Below are positions 18,718 through 27,864 of a DNA stretch of 64,000 nucleotides, piece by piece. The notes beneath the pieces were generated by a model that worked only from the letters and a program-made list of their open reading frames with translations, was not told the DNA's origin and ran no database searches. Positions within the stretch are counted from its first letter, which is position 1, and each line of letters begins with the position of its first letter. Source of the DNA: Marinobacter xestospongiae (GTDB lineage Bacteria > Pseudomonadota > Gammaproteobacteria > Pseudomonadales > Oleiphilaceae); NCBI RefSeq assembly GCF_023156385.1, contig NZ_JAKZAK010000001.1, positions 1 to 64,000 of the forward strand, written 5' to 3'. The position numbers and the translations under genes are program-made.

Positions 18718-19800
18718 ATGAGGTTCAAGACAGGCGCGTACGGGTGGTTGCTGATCGGTCTGGCGCTGGCCGGCTGCAAGGCGGTGGAGCAGGACGCGGC
18801 GGGAGAGGCCGCTGCGCCCTCACGGGAAACCGTGCGGGTGGCCGAGGTGCGATCCGGGGGCGAGGTCAGCGAACCGTTGCGGTTTGCCGGCATCGTGCGC
18901 GCCAGTCAGCGGGCGACTTTGACCTTCCAGGTCAGCGGTACCCTGCGGGAACGGCCGGTGGAACTGGGGCAGCAGGTTGAACGGGGTGAGTTGCTGGCGC
19001 GAGTCTACAGTCCGGCACTGGAGCCGGCCCGGGACTCGGCGGCGGCGCGGTTGCGGGAGTTGGAGACCCAACTTGAGCAGGCCGAACGGGAATGGCTGCG
19101 GTCACAGCGCCTGTATGAACGCGGCGTGGTGTCGGAGCAGGCGCTGGAGCAGCTGGCGGCCAAACGCGACGGCCTGAAAGCGTCGGTGGGCACCGCCCGT
19201 GCGTCTCTGGCGGAGGCCTCGCGCCTGCTGGAGGAGAGTCGACTGCTGGCGCCGTTTGCCGGCCGGGTCGAAGCGCTGCTGGTGGAGCAGGATGAGTTTG
19301 TCGGCTCCGGGCAACCGGTGATGCGGCTGTCTTCCCCGCTGGGGCGCGAGGTGGAAGTCCGGGTGCCGGCCTATCTGCTGTCCCACATCGAGCGGGGCGA
19401 GGAACTGCCGGTGTGGTCGGTACAGAATCGCGACCAGCCGCCGGTGGTGGGCACTGTGACGGAGATTGCCCAGCCCGGGGCGGTGCGTGGCGAACTGCAC
19501 CCGGTGCAGGTGCAGCTGCCGGGCAACACGTTGGCGGCCGGGCAGCCGGTGGAGGTGGGCATTGCGCCGACGTTGCCGGCCCACACCACCGTGCCCTTGC
19601 TGGCGGTGATGCGCAGTGCGGGTGGTGCCGGCGTGTACCGGGTCCGTGACGGCCGGGCGGAGCAGGTCGCCATTGAGGTGAAGCGCATCCTGGGGGAGCA
19701 GGTGGTGGTGGTTTCTGAACACCTGCAACCGGGAGACAAAGTCATCTATGCCGGGCTGACCCGGGTCATTGATGGTGATGCCGTGGAGGTACTGCCATGA
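18718..19800 (+). CDS. RND efflux periplasmic adaptor lipoprotein
   Basis: This 360-residue membrane-fusion protein links an inner-membrane RND pump to an outer-membrane channel. A lipoprotein signal ends in the lipobox LAGC (Cys about residue 19). After it come a beta-barrel/lipoyl half (FAGIVRASQRATLTFQVSGT), a helical hairpin (about 95-175, rich in Leu/Glu/Arg), and the second lipoyl half (LLAPFAGRVEALLVEQDEFV) with a C-terminal membrane-proximal domain. ATG 18718 follows GGGAGGAAAG; an upstream in-frame start at 18685 is rejected. It overlaps the pump gene by 4 bases (ATGA). No outer-membrane channel gene is present nearby, so it must borrow one. Confidence 0.92.
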   Translation: MRFKTGAYGWLLIGLALAGCKAVEQDAAGEAAAPSRETVRVAEVRSGGEVSEPLRFAGIVRASQRATLTFQVSGTLRERPVELGQQVERGELLARVYSPALEPARDSAAARLRELETQLEQAEREWLRSQRLYERGVVSEQALEQLAAKRDGLKASVGTARASLAEASRLLEESRLLAPFAGRVEALLVEQDEFVGSGQPVMRLSSPLGREVEVRVPAYLLSHIERGEELPVWSVQNRDQPPVVGTVTEIAQPGAVRGELHPVQVQLPGNTLAAGQPVEVGIAPTLPAHTTVPLLAVMRSAGGAGVYRVRDGRAEQVAIEVKRILGEQVVVVSEHLQPGDKVIYAGLTRVIDGDAVEVLP

Positions 19801-22800
19801 CCGCCCGCCTGTTACGGTGCCAGCGCCTGCTGGGCATGGTGGTGACCATGCTGGGCCTGCTCGGCATCGCCGCCTATACCACCATGCCGCGGCAGGAGGA
19901 CCCATCGTTCCCCGCTCGTGCCGGGCTACTGACGGTGTCCTATCCGGGCGCTAATGCCGAGACGGTGGAACGGCTGATCCTGCAACCGCTGGCGGATGAG
20001 CTGCTGCAGGTGGAGGAAGTGGACTATACCAGCGGCACCGCCCGAACCGGCGTGGCGGTGGTCAACATTCGGCTGTACCAGACCATCTACGATACCGATT
20101 CCGCCTGGGACCGGGTCCGCCAGGCCATGGAACGGGCCCGTCAGGAGTTTCCTGACGACGTCGGGCGGATGGTGCTGGACGACCGTCTCACCAATACCCC
20201 GACGGTGGTGCTGGCTGTGGGTGGGGCACCATCGGTGACTGAGCTGAGCGAGGTTGCCGAGCGCTTGAAGACCACGCTGTCGGACCTGCCGGGGCTGTCG
20301 CGGATCGAACTGGAAGGCGAGGTGGACGAGCAGATCACCCTGGCCCTAGACGATGCCGCAATCTACCGCCTGGGCATCTCGCCGGCACGGGTGCTGGAGA
20401 CCCTGGCCCAGCGCAATCAGACCATTCCCGGCGGCTTCGTGGTCAGTCACGGCCGCCGGCTGTCGGTGCTGCCCAACAGTGAGTTCGCCAGTGTCGATGC
20501 CATCCGTGCCACACCGATTGAGCTGCCCGATGGTTCCCAGGTACCGCTGGCCGCCGCGGCGGAAGTCTGGCGCGGCCCGGTGGAGCCCCGGCAGCCGGAG
20601 ACCTGGTTTGATGGCGAACGGGTGGTACTGCTGACGCTCTACATGTCGGAGGAATCCACCGATGCCATCCGCTTCGGTCGCGATGTGCGGGAGCGGCTGG
20701 CACAGCTGCGCCCGGAGTTCGCGCCCTATACCCTGAAAGAGATGTTCTTCCAGCCGGACAAGGTGGAGGAGCGCCTGGACAGCCTGGCCTGGAGCCTGGT
20801 GCTGGCGGTTGCCATCATCATCGCGGTGGTATTCACCGGCATGGGGCTGCGCATGGGGCTGCTGGTGGCGTCGATCCTGCCGATGGTGGCGTTGATCTCC
20901 ATTGGTCTGTATGACCTGGGGGGCGGCGTGCTGCACCAGATTGCGGTGATCGGTATGGTGATTTCCCTGGGCATCCTGATCGACAACGCCATTGTGATCG
21001 TCGAAAACATCCAGACCCACATCGACCACGGTGTTCGCCGGCTCGACGCCTTAAAGCGGTCGGTGCGCGAACTGGCCGGTCCTTTGGGCGCCTCCACCGG
21101 CACGACCCTGGCGGCGTTCGCGCCACTGTTGCTGTCCAAGGGTGGGACCGCCGACTTTACCCGGGGAATTCCGGTCATGATCATGCTCACCCTGTCGGTG
21201 AGTTACCTGCTGGCGATCTCCGCCGTGCCGCTGTTGGCCGCCCGTTTTCTCAAACCCCGCCGTCGCCACCGTGCCGATCCCCTGGCCGGTCTCGCCGGCC
21301 GCCTGGGTAACCTGGTGGCGCGGCGGCCGCTAGCGCTGATCCTGGCCGGCGTGGTGCTGGTGGTGGCCAGCCTGGCGCTGACGCCCTATATGAAGCTGCA
21401 GTTCTTCCCCAACGCCGACCGGCCGCGGGTGGTGGTCGAAATGTACATGCCTGAAGGCACCGATCAGGAGCGGACGGCGGAAGTGGCTGCAGTCCTCGAA
21501 CAGGCGCTTCGCTCCCGACCCGAAGCACTGGAAGTGCATCGCTTTGTCGGGTTTACCGGGCCCAGCTTCTACTACAACTTGTTGCAGGCGCCCCAGGCAC
21601 CCAACCGGGGGCGGATGGTGATTCGTACCCCAACCCTGGCGGATACAGCGCCGCTGATGGCGTGGATTCGGGGCTATGTGTCGGAGCGGTTGCCGGAGCT
21701 TGATGTCACGGTCGGCGTGCTGGGGCAGGGACCACCGCGGGCTGCCCCGGTGGAGGTGAGGGTGCTTCACCCGGATGACGCCGCCCGGGAGCAGGCGGTG
21801 CGACAGGTGTATGCCGCGTTGCGGGCGGCGCCCGGTGCTGTCGACGTGCGCCACGATCTGGATCTTGGCGTCGCCAGCATCGCCATCCAGGTGGACGACG
21901 CCAGTGCCGCCCGTTACGGCATCAGCCGCTCCGACGTTGCCCAGAGCCTGTATGGCCAGAGTTTTGGTGTGGTGGCCGAACAATACCGCCAGGAGGACGA
22001 CCCGATTCCCCTGGTGTTGCGTTCTCGCGAAGGCACACAGCTGTCGCTGTCGCGGCTGTTGTCCATCAACATCTACAATGCCCAGGGCCAGGCCGTGCCG
22101 CTGTCAGCCATTGCCACCGTGCAGACCCGATGGGAGCCGGCCGCGCGTTATCAGCGCGACGGCGTCCGGGTGGGGACGGTGACCAGCAATCTGTTGCCGG
22201 GCTACAGCTTCAGTCAGGCGCTGGATGGGCTTGATCAGGCGCTGGCAGAATCGCCGTTGCCTGCCGGCACACGACTGCAGTACGGCGGTGATGCCGAAGG
22301 GTCCGGCAAGGCCAACAATGCCCTGCTGACTACCGCCCCGATTGGCATCCTGTTGCTGCTGTTCTTCCTGATCCTGCAGTTCAACTCGTTCCGGCGGGTG
22401 GGGATTATCCTGTTGACCGTGCCATTGGCCACGGTGGGTATATTCCCGGGGCTAGTGTTGTCCGGATCACCCTTCGGTTTCCAGTCACTGTTGGGGGTGA
22501 TTGCCCTGGTCGGCGTGGTGGTGAACAACGCCATCGTGCTGCTGGATGTGGTGGATCGCCAACTGGACCAGGGCGATGGTATCCGCGAGGCGGTACGCCA
22601 GGCGGTGACCCAGCGTACCCGACCGATCCTGCTCACCACGGCGACCACCGTCGCGGGGTTGTTGCCGCTGGCCTTCTCCGGCTCCACGCTGTGGCCGCCG
22701 ATGGCCTGGGCCATCATCTCCGGCCTGCTGGCTTCCACGGTGCTGACTCTGCTGGTGGTGCCGTCGATGTGTGCGTTGGTGATCCGGCGCCCGGTTCCTG

Positions 22801-22823
22801 AGATGGAAAACGCCCCGGCTTAG
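19797..22823 (+). CDS. RND efflux permease (AcrB/HAE-1-like superfamily)
   Basis: This 1008-residue inner-membrane proton-driven pump has the usual duplicated layout: TM1, large periplasmic loop, TM2-6, TM7, second loop, TM8-12. In TM4 the proton-relay position reads GILIDNAIVIVENI. The AcrB Asp-Asp pair is here Asp-Asn, so only one acidic residue remains. TM11 carries VGVVVNNAIVLLDVVDRQ, and a TRPILLTTATTVAGLLPL segment follows. Translation is coupled to the adaptor through the ATGA overlap, and the TetR sites upstream should control both. Substrates cannot be read from sequence. The closest architecture is multidrug export rather than metal export. Confidence 0.92.
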   Translation: MTARLLRCQRLLGMVVTMLGLLGIAAYTTMPRQEDPSFPARAGLLTVSYPGANAETVERLILQPLADELLQVEEVDYTSGTARTGVAVVNIRLYQTIYDTDSAWDRVRQAMERARQEFPDDVGRMVLDDRLTNTPTVVLAVGGAPSVTELSEVAERLKTTLSDLPGLSRIELEGEVDEQITLALDDAAIYRLGISPARVLETLAQRNQTIPGGFVVSHGRRLSVLPNSEFASVDAIRATPIELPDGSQVPLAAAAEVWRGPVEPRQPETWFDGERVVLLTLYMSEESTDAIRFGRDVRERLAQLRPEFAPYTLKEMFFQPDKVEERLDSLAWSLVLAVAIIIAVVFTGMGLRMGLLVASILPMVALISIGLYDLGGGVLHQIAVIGMVISLGILIDNAIVIVENIQTHIDHGVRRLDALKRSVRELAGPLGASTGTTLAAFAPLLLSKGGTADFTRGIPVMIMLTLSVSYLLAISAVPLLAARFLKPRRRHRADPLAGLAGRLGNLVARRPLALILAGVVLVVASLALTPYMKLQFFPNADRPRVVVEMYMPEGTDQERTAEVAAVLEQALRSRPEALEVHRFVGFTGPSFYYNLLQAPQAPNRGRMVIRTPTLADTAPLMAWIRGYVSERLPELDVTVGVLGQGPPRAAPVEVRVLHPDDAAREQAVRQVYAALRAAPGAVDVRHDLDLGVASIAIQVDDASAARYGISRSDVAQSLYGQSFGVVAEQYRQEDDPIPLVLRSREGTQLSLSRLLSINIYNAQGQAVPLSAIATVQTRWEPAARYQRDGVRVGTVTSNLLPGYSFSQALDGLDQALAESPLPAGTRLQYGGDAEGSGKANNALLTTAPIGILLLLFFLILQFNSFRRVGIILLTVPLATVGIFPGLVLSGSPFGFQSLLGVIALVGVVVNNAIVLLDVVDRQLDQGDGIREAVRQAVTQRTRPILLTTATTVAGLLPLAFSGSTLWPPMAWAIISGLLASTVLTLLVVPSMCALVIRRPVPEMENAPA

Positions 22824-22854
22824 TGCTGGGCTATTTAAGCGGTAGGCGCGAGCA

Positions 22855-23886
22855 TCAGTCCGCGTCGGGTCTGGCTCGCACCATCAGGCCCACGCGTTGG
22901 CCGACAGGGACGTCCCGGTTGGGGAACACGATGGCTTCCGGGCTTTCTCCGACCTGGTACTGGTTGCGGTCGTCCTCCCAGATCACCGTGCCTGGTGGGT
23001 AGCGGGTGAAGTTGGCGACATCGTCTGGCACGTGAAAGCGGAACTGGTCGCCGGAATTGATGATCTCGTGGACCACCTCAAACTCCGTCAACTGGCAGTC
23101 TGCGGCCGGCTCGGGCGCAGACTCGCCGCGCAACAGGCGGCGCAGGGCACGGTGGATACCCTGGAAGCGGGACAGATCGTTGTGGCCAAAGGGCTGCACC
23201 TTGCCCAGTTCGATGGTGAAGCTCTCGGCACCCAGATCCACGGAACTGAAGGAGGAGAAGGTGGTGCCGGTCTTGTGCTGCAGCAACAGGGTATCCACCT
23301 CGGCCTCCAGCAGAAAGGCGCATTGCTCCGGCGGCACCTGGCGCTCCGGTACGAAGGGGTAGAGGGCGAACTTCTCCCGCTCCGAGGGGCGGATGGCCGT
23401 ATGCAGATCGTAGTGCACCAGCGCCTCGCTTTCGACGGCGAACTGACGGCACAGGCGTTCCAGCTGGCTGGCCCGGGTCGCCTCCGGGGTGTCGTGGTAG
23501 GGGCGCTTCTGGTGGGCACCGGCAAACAGCCGGTTGAGATTGAAGTCGATAAAACGCTCGCCCCGGGCCATGGCTGGCGGGTTACCGAGGATCAGCAGGG
23601 CCGGGCAGGCCAGTGACCACTGGCCATCCAGCAGCTCGCTGACCAGCGCATTGAGAACTTCGATAGGGGCGGTTTCATTGCCGTGGACGCCCGCGGACAC
23701 GATCAATCTGGGCTGCTCGGGGCCTGGCTGGTCCGGGTGCAGTTCCAGCAGACCTGTGTCCAGCCGGTCGACAGTACAGCCGTCCGCCAGGCGGGTGGAC
23801 ACCGCCGGCGTCGACTCGGTGGCATTGGCCAGGGTGTGGGCCAGCCAGTCTTGGTGGTCGCCAAAGAGTTGCTGACGCGGTGTCAT
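22855..23886 (-). CDS. astE: Succinylglutamate desuccinylase
   Basis: This zinc carboxypeptidase-like AstE/AspA-family enzyme has 343 residues. It hydrolyses N-succinylglutamate to glutamate and succinate, the last AST step. Zinc ligands sit in SAGVHGNETAP (HxxE) and in VHYDLHTAIRPS. NPPAMARGERFIDFNLNRLF and FTIELGKVQPFG are further family segments. It lies at the end of the Aot transporter cluster (aotP-J-Q-M-astE), 45 bases after aotM, rather than in the main AST operon 5 kb away. P. aeruginosa also has an extra gene, aotO, in its aot operon, so a related role is possible, but this is the only desuccinylase in the window. Confidence 0.9.
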   Translation of the reverse strand: MTPRQQLFGDHQDWLAHTLANATESTPAVSTRLADGCTVDRLDTGLLELHPDQPGPEQPRLIVSAGVHGNETAPIEVLNALVSELLDGQWSLACPALLILGNPPAMARGERFIDFNLNRLFAGAHQKRPYHDTPEATRASQLERLCRQFAVESEALVHYDLHTAIRPSEREKFALYPFVPERQVPPEQCAFLLEAEVDTLLLQHKTGTTFSSFSSVDLGAESFTIELGKVQPFGHNDLSRFQGIHRALRRLLRGESAPEPAADCQLTEFEVVHEIINSGDQFRFHVPDDVANFTRYPPGTVIWEDDRNQYQVGESPEAIVFPNRDVPVGQRVGLMVRARPDAD

Positions 23887-23931
23887 GCTTCGCTTCTCCC
23901 GCCTTGCTGTGAGTGGACGGTGCGCCTACCG

Positions 23932-24654
23932 TCAGCCCCCGACAGGCCTCTGGTGACGCAGCAGCCGGCGTTCCAGACGGCGGAACACATACACCAGTAT
24001 AAACGTCAGCAACATGTAGAGCACGGCCACGCCGATGAAGGCGTCGAATGGCGCGTAGAAGCGGGAATAGATGTTTCGCGCCGCCCCGGTCAGGTCGACG
24101 ATGGTAACCACACTGGCGATGGCACTGGCGTGCAGCATGAAGATCACTTCATTGGAGTAGGCCTGCACCGCGCGGCGGGCGGCGCTGGGCAGCACGATGC
24201 GGCGCATCCTCAGGGCCCAGCTCATGCCATAGGCCTTGGCGGCCTCAATCTCGCCGACCGGCGTGGCGACGATGGCGCCACGGATAATCTCTGTGGTGTA
24301 GGCGGCTGTGTTGAGGGTGAAGGCCAACAGAGCCGGGTAGAACGGCTCGCGGAAGATGGTCCACCAGAACGTGTCCTGGATGCCCTCAATCTGGGCAATG
24401 CCGTAGTAGATGATGTACAGCTGGATCAGCAGCGGGGTGCCGCGGAACAGGTAGGTGTACAGCCAGACCGGACCGGAGATGAACGGCGACTTGCTGGTGC
24501 GCATGATGGCCAGCGGCAGGGCGACCATCAGCCCCAGCAGCAGGGACAGGAACACCAGTTGTACGGTGGTGACCAGGCCGTCCCAGTAATGGGCGACGGT
24601 GATCGCGGTAAAAACTTCGTTCTGGTTCAGCCATTGGGCAATGAAATCGGGCAT
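23932..24654 (-). CDS. aotM: Arginine/ornithine ABC transporter permease (AotM/HisM type)
   Basis: This inner-membrane permease of 240 residues belongs to the polar amino acid (HisMQ/GlnP) family. It has about five TM helices and the ABC-coupling EAA loop around EIEAAKAYGMSWALRMRRIVLP. PVWLYTYLFRGTPLLIQLYI matches the family N-terminal signature. It pairs with the preceding permease, with only 3 bases between the two genes, and with the binding protein and ATPase further upstream. Neighbouring astE and the AST operon point to arginine/ornithine as substrate; the sequence alone would also allow lysine or histidine. Confidence 0.88.
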   Translation of the reverse strand: MPDFIAQWLNQNEVFTAITVAHYWDGLVTTVQLVFLSLLLGLMVALPLAIMRTSKSPFISGPVWLYTYLFRGTPLLIQLYIIYYGIAQIEGIQDTFWWTIFREPFYPALLAFTLNTAAYTTEIIRGAIVATPVGEIEAAKAYGMSWALRMRRIVLPSAARRAVQAYSNEVIFMLHASAIASVVTIVDLTGAARNIYSRFYAPFDAFIGVAVLYMLLTFILVYVFRRLERRLLRHQRPVGG

Positions 24655-24657
24655 GGC

Positions 24658-25362
24658 TCAGTCTCCCTGTACAACGCCGGCGTTGGCACGCTTGTCGAGC
24701 CACTTGATGAACAGTTCCGATCCCGCCGTCAGCGCCAGGTAAACGAACGCTACGGGAATGAAGAACAGGAACGGAGAGCGTTCGGCCTTGGCGGCTTCTT
24801 CCGCCACTCGCACCATGTCGGTGAGGCCGATGATCGAGACCAGGGCCGTGGTCTTCAGCAGGACCTGCCAGTTGTTGCCGATACCGGGGAGGGCATGGCG
24901 TAGCATCTGCGGAATCATCACCCGGCGGAAAGTGTGCCAACGGCTGAAGCCATAGGCTTTGGCGGCTTCGATCTGCCCCACCGGCACCGCCAGGAAAGCG
25001 CCGCGGAAGGTCTCAGTCATGTAGGCACCGAAGATCAGGCCGATGGTAAGTACGCCGGAAATGAACGGATCGAACTGGAAGAAAAAGTCGATACCGTAGG
25101 CTTCCCAGACGTAGTCGGAGATGTTGTTGACCAGCACCTGGCCGCCGTAAAAGAACAGCAGCATCATCACCAGATCCGGAACGCCGCGGATCAGTGTGGT
25201 GTAGGTAGTAGCGGCGCCGATCAGGACGCGGTTGCTGGACAGCTTGGAGGAAGCGCCAAGCAGCCCCAGGACAATGGCCAGGGCCAGTGACAGGAAGGCC
25301 AGTTCTACGGTGACGATGGCGCCTTCAAGCAGTGAGGGGCCGTAGCCTTTGAGGTCGAGCAT
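24658..25362 (-). CDS. aotQ: Arginine/ornithine ABC transporter permease (AotQ/HisQ type)
   Basis: This 234-residue inner-membrane permease is paralogous to the following one. It starts MLDLKGYGPSLLEGAIVTVELAF, with TM helices over most of its length and the EAA loop in GQIEAAKAYGFSRWHTFRRV. TTYTTLIRGVPDLVMMLLFFY is the HisQ-type N-terminal segment. Together with AotM it forms the heterodimeric channel. It lies 69 bases after the binding-protein gene and is almost contiguous with aotM. Confidence 0.88.
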   Translation of the reverse strand: MLDLKGYGPSLLEGAIVTVELAFLSLALAIVLGLLGASSKLSSNRVLIGAATTYTTLIRGVPDLVMMLLFFYGGQVLVNNISDYVWEAYGIDFFFQFDPFISGVLTIGLIFGAYMTETFRGAFLAVPVGQIEAAKAYGFSRWHTFRRVMIPQMLRHALPGIGNNWQVLLKTTALVSIIGLTDMVRVAEEAAKAERSPFLFFIPVAFVYLALTAGSELFIKWLDKRANAGVVQGD

Positions 25363-25431
25363 GCGGATGTCCGGAAATCAGGGACGGCCAGCCAGTCCGG
25401 CCGCCCCTCTGGGTTTACGCCAGCAGGCGGT

Positions 25432-26187
25432 TTACATCTTGATGTCGTAGCTGAAGTACTTGTTCATGATGGTGTCGTAGGTGCCGTTTTCCTTCAGGGT
25501 GCGCAGGGCGGCGTTGACCTTCTCGGCCAGGTCGCTGTCACGCTTGCGCATGGCCACGGCAACCCCTTCACCCAGCTTGACCGGCTCTCCCACTTCCTTG
25601 AAACCGTCCCGGTTCATGATGGTCTGTTCGCCCACCGGATAGTCGACGAAGACCACGTCCAGGCGCTGGCCTTCCAGGTCGAGAACCATGTCCTCGGCGG
25701 TGGTGTAGCGCTTGACGGTCACGATGCCGCTCATCTCGTTGGTGACGTGGGTGTCCATGGTGGTGCCACGCTGGACGCCAACCACTTTGCCTTCCATCGC
25801 CGCCATGTCGGTGACGTCGGTGTTGAAGTCGTTACGGGCGAACCAGCCACCCGGGGTGTTGTAGTACGGCTCGGAGAACAGCACCCGCTCGGCGCGCTCC
25901 GGAGTGATCGACATGGACGACATGATGGCGTCGAACTTGCGAGCCAGCAGCCCGGGGATCATGCCGTCCCAGGCCTGGATAACGAACTCGCAGTTGGCTT
26001 CCAGCTCGGCGCACATGGCTTCGGCCAGCTCCACTTCGAAACCGGTCAGTTCGCCGTCAGGGGTCTTGTACTCAAACGGCTCGTAGGGAACATCAAAGGC
26101 GATGCGGATGTCGTTCCAGTCCCGGGCCTGGGTCTGGCCGGCGAACAGGGCGAGGGCACAGCTTGCTGCAACAATCAGTTTCTTCAT
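25432..26187 (-). CDS. aotJ: Periplasmic lysine/arginine/ornithine-binding protein
   Basis: This 251-residue SBP_bac_3 protein has a cleavable signal peptide (MKKLIVAASCALALFAGQTQA, cut near residue 22). The mature start, RIAFDVPYEPFEYKTPDGEL, and GFEVELAEAMCAELEANC are typical of LAO/AotJ binding proteins. GMIPGLLARKFDAIMSSMSI and VGVQRGTTMDTHV are further ligand-pocket segments. An abundant binding protein placed before the permeases is usual. In the 186-base gap between aotP and aotJ there is a hairpin at 26320-26337, and aotJ may also have its own promoter there. Confidence 0.9.
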   Translation of the reverse strand: MKKLIVAASCALALFAGQTQARDWNDIRIAFDVPYEPFEYKTPDGELTGFEVELAEAMCAELEANCEFVIQAWDGMIPGLLARKFDAIMSSMSITPERAERVLFSEPYYNTPGGWFARNDFNTDVTDMAAMEGKVVGVQRGTTMDTHVTNEMSGIVTVKRYTTAEDMVLDLEGQRLDVVFVDYPVGEQTIMNRDGFKEVGEPVKLGEGVAVAMRKRDSDLAEKVNAALRTLKENGTYDTIMNKYFSYDIKM

Positions 26188-26373
26188 TTTTACTTCTCCA
26201 AGTCGTTGCCTTATATGGCTTTATTGTCGACGATGGTCTGTGTTTGTGTGCTCTGTTTCACGCCTTATGCGGCAGGGGGTGAACCCGACGCATAGTGAAA
26301 CCTGAACTCAAGATAGCACCGACGGCGCATCCCGTCGCCTGTCAGGAGACGCTGGCCAGTGGTGCCGGTCAGC

Positions 26374-27144
26374 TCAGAACTTGGGTGCCAGGAACTGCTT
26401 CATGCGTTCCGACTCCGGGTGGTCAAAGACCTTTTCCGGGGTGCCCTGTTCCTCGATCACGCCCTGATGCAAAAACAGTACCTGGGACGACACATCGCGG
26501 GCGAACGCCATCTCGTGGGTGACCACAATCATGGTGCGACCTTCTTCCGCCAGGCTCTGCATCACCTTGAGAACCTCGCCCACCAGTTCCGGGTCAAGGG
26601 CCGAGGTGGGTTCGTCGAACAGCATCACTTCCGGTTCCATCGCCAGCGCCCGGGCAATCGCGGCGCGTTGCTGCTGGCCGCCGGACATCTGTGCCGGGTA
26701 GTAGTCCTTGCGCTCGTAGATACCCACTTTCTGCAGGTAGGCCTCAGCGCGTTCAATGGCCTCGGCCTTGGGAATGCCGAGGACGTGAATCGGCGCTTCG
26801 ATGATGTTTTCCAGCACCGTCATGTGGGTCCACAGGTTGAAGCTCTGGAACACCATCGACAGCTTGGCGCGGATCAGCTCCACCTGTCGGTTGTCGGCGG
26901 GAATGCGTTCGCCCTTGCGGTTGGTGCCGAACCGGATTGGTTCACCGTGCACGATTATGTCGCCGGAGGTGGGAGTCTCCAGCAGGTTGATGCAACGCAG
27001 GAAGGTACTTTTACCGGAGCCGGAGCTGCCGATCAGGGAGACAACGTCGCCCTTTTTGGTCTCCAGAGAAATGCCTTTGAGGACCTCCAGATCGTTGAAG
27101 GTCTTGTGGATATCCTTGCAGACCAGGGGCGCTTGTTCCGCCAT
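26374..27144 (-). CDS. aotP: Arginine/ornithine ABC transporter ATP-binding protein
   Basis: This 256-residue cytoplasmic ATPase of the HisP/GlnQ type carries Walker [15 protein letters not shown], a Q-loop in MVFQSFNLW, the signature [16 protein letters not shown] and Walker [13 protein letters not shown], with the H-loop His in [10 protein letters not shown]. The HisP-like insert [20 protein letters not shown] supports a basic-amino-acid transporter over a glutamine one. It is the first gene of the minus-strand aotP-J-Q-M-astE cluster, whereas P. aeruginosa has aotP late. GGAG lies upstream of ATG 27144. Confidence 0.9.
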   Translation of the reverse strand: MAEQAPLVCKDIHKTFNDLEVLKGISLETKKGDVVSLIGSSGSGKSTFLRCINLLETPTSGDIIVHGEPIRFGTNRKGERIPADNRQVELIRAKLSMVFQSFNLWTHMTVLENIIEAPIHVLGIPKAEAIERAEAYLQKVGIYERKDYYPAQMSGGQQQRAAIARALAMEPEVMLFDEPTSALDPELVGEVLKVMQSLAEEGRTMIVVTHEMAFARDVSSQVLFLHQGVIEEQGTPEKVFDHPESERMKQFLAPKF

Positions 27145-27530
27145 GAAAGACTCCTGAAACTGTCGCTATGCGGCTGTGTCTGTATCCGGACCCGGGCACG
27201 GAAGTCCCGAATCCCTTAAAGAATAGTTGCAATTGGGACAGTACACGAATTTCGCAATTCGATGAAACGTCGCCGTCCGGCGGAGTCGTCCCAGCTGGAC
27301 TGGCTCCGCAAAAGGGGCCTTTTTTACGGACCTTGGGGCTGGAAATCAACCGTTTTGTTGGCGGCGGCTTACCATAGAATTGCGCGCCTGATTGTCGACA
27401 AATGTAAAAAATGTTGCAGTCTTGATGGGATTCACGATCCCGATCGGAGGCATTGGCAGATGGGGTTCAAGGTCGTACACTCGGGACCATGACCCTATCC
27501 ATGAGCTCGATCATCGAGGAAATAACAACA
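27145..27530. other. 386-base divergent intergenic region
   Basis: This region presumably holds the promoter of the aot-astE cluster on the left and of the small gene at 27531 on the right. It contains a palindrome, TTGTCGACAA, at 27392-27401, and AAAAGGGGCCTTTT at 27310-27323. I could not find a convincing ArgR site. Two in-frame ATGs at 27489 and 27501 could lengthen the small downstream protein. Confidence 0.4.
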
Positions 27531-27731
27531 ATGGCGTCACAGTCGGTCCTGGTTGAGCGTGGCCTGCTTCGAGTGGTTGCACGCAAGCTCGGCGCTGGTG
27601 AAGTGTCCTTCAGTAATGAGGGCGTTGCCTACGACGTAGAGATCAATGGTCAGGAAGTGTTGAAGACTTTCCTGTCATTTGGCGAAGCGGTGCAGTTTCT
27701 GGACATGGTCTCGCCCAGCGAAACCAGCTGA
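27531..27731 (+). CDS. Small hypothetical protein
   Basis: This 66-residue protein begins MASQSVLVERGLLRVVARKL and ends with an Asp/Ser-rich tail. Its pattern of short strands (YDVEINGQEVLKTF, then an amphipathic helix FGEAVQFLDMV) suggests a small compact cytoplasmic alpha/beta fold. No signal peptide, Cys or metal motif is present. A GAGGAA ribosome site lies 11 bases before ATG 27531, and in-frame ATGs at 27489 and 27501 are alternatives. It is monocistronic. I do not recognise a characterised family. Confidence 0.6.
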   Translation: MASQSVLVERGLLRVVARKLGAGEVSFSNEGVAYDVEINGQEVLKTFLSFGEAVQFLDMVSPSETS

Positions 27732-27864
27732 TTCCAGCCCCGGCCAGTCTGCCTCGATGCTGATGGCCTGCCGGCGGTTGGCCGCTTCATCCTGCCCGTT
27801 GTGTTGTTACCCCTGCGAATCCGACAAGTCGCGTTGACGCTGGCCTTCCCTGGCCGGTCGTCGC

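Noticed and set aside
27145..27200. ArgR binding site (a TGTCGC at about 27164) for the aot cluster
   Set aside because: Only a single weak half-site of the pseudomonad ArgR pattern is present, without the following AA; not enough to claim.
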